Source: Apostichopus californicus
Taxonomy: Eukaryota; Echinodermata; Holothuroidea; Aspidochirotida; Stichopodidae
Length of the DNA stretch: 24,746 bases
Direction: 5' to 3'
Assembly (NCBI GenBank): GCA_020650975.1
Contig: JAIPMN010020165.1
Coordinates: 1 to 24,746 of the forward strand
Shown here: in pieces, positions 19,220-24,746 of the stretch
Layout: the number at the start of each line of letters is the position of its first letter
Position numbering within the stretch: the stretch's first letter is position 1
Translations under genes and position numbers: made by a program
Notes under the pieces: model-generated
Told to the model about the DNA's origin: nothing
Database searches by the model: none
Seen by the model: the letters and a program-made list of their open reading frames with translations, nothing else

Positions 19220-21440
19220 TATAACTCTGACGAAGCAATGTTCTTTTCATTTGTACTGTCACGTGTATACACTAAGTTACGGATGCCGTTTAAATCACTC
19301 AGTTTATACTTTGCAATTTGTTTCATTTCAAAGATGATGTGATTTGGATTCGTCAAGAAACATACTTTTGTAGCACGAAAAGTTAACTTTGCTTGATTAG
19401 AGATAGAACTTAAAGATAATTTACTAATCGGTAATTGATGTGTAGAATTTGCAATATATTGGAACCCAATGTTGCCATTAAGAAAAACAAAACTTTGCGT
19501 AATACCATATAACTTCTCAGTTTGCCCCTTTGATGAAGAACTGTCTTTTGGATATATTAAGCCTTTGTTAATATTAATATTGTATTTTAATTATGTATTT
19601 TCAGTCTGTACATGCTATTTTTAAAATTGGCATCCCATATCTTTTTGTAGCATGGTAAACAATAAACAATGTCAATAAATAGTATTGATAGCATACTCAC
19701 ACATCGTTTATATTTAAGTGATATGGCCGGCGTGTATCAGTTTATAGCAAACCGAGTGGTGTTTGTGGAATGAGAAAGTGCCCCTCTGATGTTGTGCACC
19801 CACCCCACTTTTTGAAAAATTTCTACCCCTTGGGTACATTCATATCATTGTAGCATGTTTACAGGCATTTTGGTTCTATTTTATGCAGAATACATAATTT
19901 AACATGGGTATCATTTTCAAGAACAAATCAAAATATTTAGTAAGAAAGTAAATTATTTGAATAACATGACCCGTTTTAAACCATGCCCTGGAGTAAGGAA
20001 TCGTTTGTCGAGCAACGCCTAAACTATCAACTTGCAGCAACCGTATGATATTAAAATTTTAGAAATTCGGTTTTCTTACCGGACAGTTAAGAGTCTTGGT
20101 ATGTTTCTTACATGTAAGTGTCACTTTATGTGTCACCGTGAAATCTCCTTACTTTCTAACTTTGATTTAAGATTGTTTATTTAAAGCTGTGCGTTGTATC
20201 TTACTCTGTCTTTGTTTCTTGTAAAGTAGACTTTAAATTTCACAATGTGGTGGCAACTTGGCTGAACAACAGGAAAGTAACATTCGCATGATAACTTCTC
20301 TTGGAGCTCACGTAGCATAGTTATTTATTTGTTGCGGTACCCTTTAATGAAACTAGGGTTTATACGGCCTATTTCTTCGCTTGGATTCTACTTAGCTTCT
20401 CTTCAGTTCTCGAACATGTATCTTATGTATACATAATTTGTCTAGGTTATTTCAAAGCAGCAACATACGTCGAAGAAAACATCTGTTAAGGGAAAGAAAC
20501 AGTCTAGTACGGAATCGTTAATCTTAAAAGCGACGATTTTTTTTCATATTAGTTTAATTCATAAAAATCAAATTTAAATATTGTGCTACGAGGGTAGATA
20601 AGCTGATTGTGACTTTCGGTAAAACGTATTGATATATATTTTCTACAACTATTCGTCTCGATCTATTTACTGTTATTGACTACATTCAGGATAACACAAG
20701 TTTATCTTCTCTTTTTAATTTCAACTTTGTTTTCTTAACATGTCTATAACCGTTCAGATAATTTTATTATGCAGTCTCATATTTGATTCATTTTCCTGTT
20801 TTTTTTTTTGTATCTTTTCCTTGCATTTTAAATCTTTGACGAATCATTAGATGTTAATGCTTAAGATATTCCACTTATGCACTTGTACACTTCTATAGAA
20901 AGGAGTACACGAATAATAAAGATGGGTGTATTATGAAACTTATACTGCATTATCATATGGAATCATTTCTGCACTTCTTTGAACACTGCTTACACAGTGT
21001 GATAATAAGAGAAATAAAGTGTTCATAGAAACTTTTAATGCATTATGATAAGGATTGATTTATGCACTCTTTTTGTTAATATTGGGGTAATGCACACTGA
21101 AGATAAAGTATACATTGATAACTACGAAAACTATCACGGCGTTTACACAATATAACAGTATAGCAAGATCGATGTGAACACTAGGCTTTCTCTTCGATGA
21201 TTTACTAGCATTATCAGTTGTACTTTTCTTAACTCATCTTATGCATGGTATTGTCTACATAATATACAGTTGGATAAAAACTACTCAGTTGTGCACCCCA
21301 TATAGTAGTTGTAAAGTTTTAATACACTATGTTTGTGTACACTGTGCCGACACGATATACACTATCAAATACACATGCGTCGTTGTCACTCCCACTGTCC
21401 CTGCGTAGACACGAACACTAACACTTGTATATATGTACGT
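19220..21440. other. AT-rich sequence upstream of the Ig gene
   Basis: I see no coding exon. It would include the 5' UTR and promoter of the minus-strand Ig gene, but I cannot mark a core promoter with confidence in such T/A-rich sequence. Confidence 0.4.
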
Positions 21441-21446
21441 AGATGA

Positions 21447-21862
21447 GCTTCAAGTTTTAATTTCTATTGTCTGAGACATAGATATGTAAAGTTGATATAT
21501 CTGAGGTTATTGCTCCATAAATAGTATTATATAAGATTTACTGCATGATCAGGTGACAAAAATATGTTTTTCAAATATACTTGTTGTCATGGAATGCACT
21601 CCCGGTATTGTTTTTGTTTTCAATTTAAATGGAATCATTCAAGTTATATTAGTTTGCTTCAAGTTTTAAGTTTGATTGTTTGAGACAGAGATGCAATGGA
21701 GATATATCTGAAGTTATTACATTATAAATATTATTAAAATATAAGTACACTACGATCAGGAAACAAATTTGTTTTTTTTTCCAATATGCTTGTTGTTATC
21801 GAATGCTCTCCCGGTATTTGTTTTTGTTTTCATTTTAAATGGAATCATTCAAGTTATATTAG
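21447..21862. repeat. Tandem duplication, 209-bp period, two units
   Basis: Unit 1 (21447-21655) and unit 2 (21656-21862) both start GCTTCAAGTTTTAA and end ATGGAATCATTCAAGTTATA. They share TGAGACA-AGAT, GATATATCTGA-GTTATT, GATCAGG, CTTGTTGT, GAATGC-CTCCCGGTAT and TTTGTTTTCA-TTTAAATGG in the same order. They differ at many single positions, so the duplication has some age. It is non-coding. Confidence 0.9.
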
Positions 21863-23220
21863 AGTGCAGTTTTTGCCTTCTTTATAGATAAACATAGTTT
21901 ACTTTTTACAATAAATTTCTCATTTATTCTTTAAAATTAATTCTCTATTCTTAAATGATTTAAATATCCTACTCAGTTTCCTGTTTTGATGTACAACAGA
22001 TAAAGTTCGTATATACAGTGACAAGTAGTAAGGGAAATTCACAAGGAAATAATGATTCAATAGTACTAACTTGTAGTCTACTGCACGATACTGCACGATA
22101 ACCGTATAACAGTATATATAACGTTGAATAGTAGTGAAAGACAGTAACAAACATGTCAAAATGACTGACAATCAATACACTATTATTCGAAAGTCACACA
22201 GGAAACATTTGTAACGCGCATTGACTTTTCTTTTCTATGAAGCCTGTTTATAAGTGTGTTGTGCAAAAGTGTTTACACTGTTAATATTAATTTTACTTTC
22301 ATTTCGTAGCGGCTTAATGAGTGGTTAAAGGGAGGGACACACGACTTGAAAATGTTGCAATTTGTCCATCTGTCAATGGTGTATTGGACTATATGTATAT
22401 TTTGATATTATTCTCATCAAATGAGACCCTTTAAGTAAACGTGTACCCTCCCCCCCCCCCCACAAAGGAACATTTATTCTGATGTATTGTAATAATCTGG
22501 AGTGTCAATTCAAGCTCGCTGCTTTAAAGGGACCCACTTAGTAAAATTATAACAAGTCATTACACTAAACCGTATCATATTGCAATAAGTTTTAGTTATT
22601 AGTTACAAGTTCTGCATATTGACCTGCATTTTCTTTTATATACATGTTGGTTTCATCCCATTAAAAGTTATTATTCTACTTGAAAGTAACATAAGTAATA
22701 CGTTATTGGTTTCGACGCCGATGGTATAATACAACTGTAATGAAAAACATGATGAATTTGTTTTCCTTGTTACTTTTCATTACAACATTTACAACATTTA
22801 GTTTTCAAAATTCACCCCAAATCCTCTCAAATTAGTTTAGTAATTTGTACTCGGTTATTCACATGCACTATATAAAAACGTACTTTTTTATGTAAATTAA
22901 ATGTCTTACTACCTCTCCCTCTGCCTCTGTCTTCCGCTTCCTCGTATGACCTACAGTCATTACTAAGGATATATTGGAGGTACTGATGTGTGCACTGTAG
23001 GTTATAAAGTTGCTAACTTTTTGACATTAATGGGGTATTTGTTTTACAGAATCCATTTTTTTTTAAATATCTTTTTTAGATAAATATTTTGCCCTACATA
23101 TTATTGTTTACTAATGCTTATAGTGGAGTATTACACACCTTAATGATCGTTAAAAAATATGGTCGGTTTTAAAATAATAAAATAATCATAAATAATGGGA
23201 TCAAAAAGTTAATTATGTTT
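21863..23220. other. Non-coding AT-rich sequence with a C-tract
   Basis: There is no gene. The two overlapping minus-strand frames at 21920-22175 are hydrophobic by composition only. A C12 run lies at 22450-22461. A TTAA-bounded inverted repeat is listed separately. Confidence 0.45.
22325..22434. repeat. TTAAAGGG / CCCTTTAA inverted pair, possible MITE remnant
   Basis: TTAAAGGG at 22325-22332 is the exact inverse of CCCTTTAA at 22427-22434, 110 bp overall, and a further TTTAAAGGGACCC occurs at 22523-22535. Outer TTAA tetranucleotides flanking GGG/CCC recall piggyBac-type non-autonomous elements. The arms are only eight bases, so chance remains a real alternative. Confidence 0.2.
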
Positions 23221-23224
23221 TGTG

Positions 23225-23470
23225 ATATTGTCTGTGTGGTAGTCCACCGCCATTTCACACAATACCGCTACTGATGAGACCCAGAGATTACCTCCTGTTC
23301 GAAACGCCTCTATAGCCGTAGCACATCATGCCATAGCTTGGTACCATACCGTGTCACAGTATCTTACTCCACCTTTAACCAGTTGTCCTACATAGCTCAT
23401 CTGGCACATATTCCATGTTATCAACAACAGTATCTTCACAGATCGCTTCACCAGGTAACCGACGTAATTA
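23225..23470. other. GC-richer island with a weak hammerhead-like motif
   Basis: This stretch of about 245 bp stands out from very AT-rich flanks and is probably a piece of a repeat or an exon. A plus-strand frame is open for about 50 codons (includes ETQRLPPVRNASIAVAHHAI) and ends in a stop at about 23394, with a possible donor CCAG|GTAACC near 23455. At 23271 CTGATGA is followed 20-odd bases later by CGAAAC. No protein family was recognised. Confidence 0.25.
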
Positions 23471-24535
23471 CCTTTACCTTGATATATCCTAAACATGTCA
23501 CTAAATAGTCAACACTTCTTTTTAAACAAGTCTTGTTATGATTGATTCAAAATAAATAGGAAATAAAATCTTAAGAAGGCTGCAGCTGCTCGGTGAGATG
23601 TAATTAAATACTTTGGGGTATCCAGAGTACAATAAAGGTCGCTTAACCAAATTAAAACGCTTTATGATGAATATGTAACATCGTTTGTTTATTATGTTCA
23701 TTTTTGTTTGTAGCCTCTAATTATTAATAAATTATTCAATAATTGTGGGAAATAATATCTTTATGTGTAGTATCTCTTTGAAATTTTTAGTTCACTGATT
23801 TACATTTCGTTCCATACTCACCAGTATTAGACAGACCCATCTTAGGCCCACCACACATAATTGAGGTAAATTTAAAATCATGAGAAGCATATACTAACAT
23901 ATAAATAAGTTAAAGCAAGAAATTGAAAATGAAAATGAAAATTAACCTTGGCATTCCACGAAAAGCTTTTTATAGCTAGCCTGAATAATTATGTAGAAGA
24001 TTCGAATATCAAGCTAGGGTGCGCACCTCCTACTGCATCTTGGCAGTACACATACGACACAGAAAGTAGTGAACCACAAAAGATCAACTATGAGTGAACA
24101 TTTGAAGTACAATTGGTGAAAGAGAATAATGCCTTTAAATCTATAACCACAAGTTCAGTATTTGTATTCTTATTGTACATTCCATAATAGTCATGTTTGA
24201 CTTGCTAATGCAGTCTTGGAAGATGGTGATGAACATTGAATCAACAAACACTACGTTATGTCAGATCGGACCGATCAAAGTACGATAACAGCGGTGAATT
24301 ATATAATCTATAAGATTTATAGCAGATGATACTGATGTTTAATTATAAAAAAAATACCGAAACGCAACATGCTATTGTATCACTGCGACACGAACATTTT
24401 AAAGTATGGCACCGAAATCCTTTATTGTGATATTCAAGTTTGAATATTTCAGTGTTTGAGTAAAGAAACAGTACACCTTTAATTATTTTAAGGATAATTA
24501 ACAGTCAACGAAAGTGGTTTGGCAATGTATTTTTT
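23471..24535. other. Non-coding AT-rich sequence
   Basis: I see no gene, RNA or repeat that I can support in this stretch. A short AAAATG triplet-like repetition occurs near 23925-23942. Confidence 0.45.
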
Positions 24536-24690
24536 GCTATCGCGCCCGGAGTTGTAAGGTAGAAAAGGCCTACTTTGAACACAATAGGCGAAACAAATGT
24601 TGGGAACTTCCTTGTTCTAAGTCGAAAGTGTAAGTGTTGAAATGGAGAAAACAGGATAATATCGGGGATTTAATTGTTCCTTCTTTCATT
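24536..24690 (+). repeat. Dispersed repeat, copy 2
   Basis: This is the second copy of the tail found after the hammerhead at 16048-16190, in the same orientation. The best-conserved stretch is GAGAAAACAGGATAATA at about 24644-24660. No hammerhead or B-box lies upstream of it here, so this copy is either 5' truncated or the shared tail belongs to a larger family. Confidence 0.7.
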
Positions 24691-24746
24691 ATCATATTTA
24701 AGTTGCTGAAGGTAATACGATATAGTTGTAAGTTGTTGACTCAATC

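Noticed and set aside
22310-22340. GAGTGGTTAA as a tRNA-derived A-box
   Set aside because: No B-box follows at the expected distance.
1-24746. CRISPR array, bacterial operon or phage content
   Set aside because: There are no regularly spaced short repeats and no compact co-directional genes; the introns, SINE and DIRS elements are eukaryotic.

Overview
This is an AT-rich eukaryotic window with long gene-poor stretches, decayed retrotransposons, simple repeats, a 10-N scaffold gap and intron-split coding exons. Nothing is bacterial in layout: no operons, no ribosome-binding sites and no long intact ORFs. DIRS-type retroelements, a tRNA-derived SINE with an ATAC tail, a hammerhead-ribozyme motif and a secreted Ig-superfamily gene together suggest a metazoan. 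I would guess a marine invertebrate, perhaps an echinoderm, but the sequence alone does not settle this.

Layout. 1-3260: non-coding DNA with simple repeats and a ~300-bp direct tandem repeat (about 2195-2745). 3265-5790 and 5804-~9150: two direct, tandemly arranged copies of one dead DIRS-like (tyrosine-recombinase) retrotransposon. The copies are complementary in what they kept: the first retains the reverse-transcriptase palm and lacks everything after it, while the second has lost the palm but keeps RNase H. They share several stop codons, so the element was already broken before it was duplicated. A tRNA-derived SINE (6013-6263) sits in the second copy only, and the first copy shows the empty site. 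9150-10860: AT-rich non-coding DNA with a small cluster of palindromic sites. 10860-11400: proline-rich/G-tract sequence interrupted by the gap. 11463-~12600 on the minus strand: an older, heavily decayed DIRS-like element (RNase H and post-RNase H block, then tyrosine recombinase), with a second fragment of the same recombinase end at 15525-15640. 15890-16160: an element carrying a nearly complete type I hammerhead ribozyme just behind a Pol III B-box-like sequence; a related repeat lies at 24536-24690. 18137-19155 on the minus strand: two coding exons of a secreted or membrane Ig-superfamily protein (signal peptide plus V-like domain, then a C2-like domain) joined by a phase-1 intron. 19220-24746: AT-rich non-coding DNA with a 209-bp tandem duplication, a short TTAA-bounded inverted repeat, and a GC-richer island holding a weak second hammerhead-like motif.

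How things work together: the only gene that looks functional is the two-exon Ig gene. The rest is a record of successive retroelement activity (old minus-strand DIRS, younger plus-strand DIRS duplicated in tandem, then a SINE). The points most worth checking are the hammerhead-bearing repeat, and the pair of DIRS copies whose mutual identity peaks in an internal block while their flanks have diverged. All similarity figures are counts by eye.
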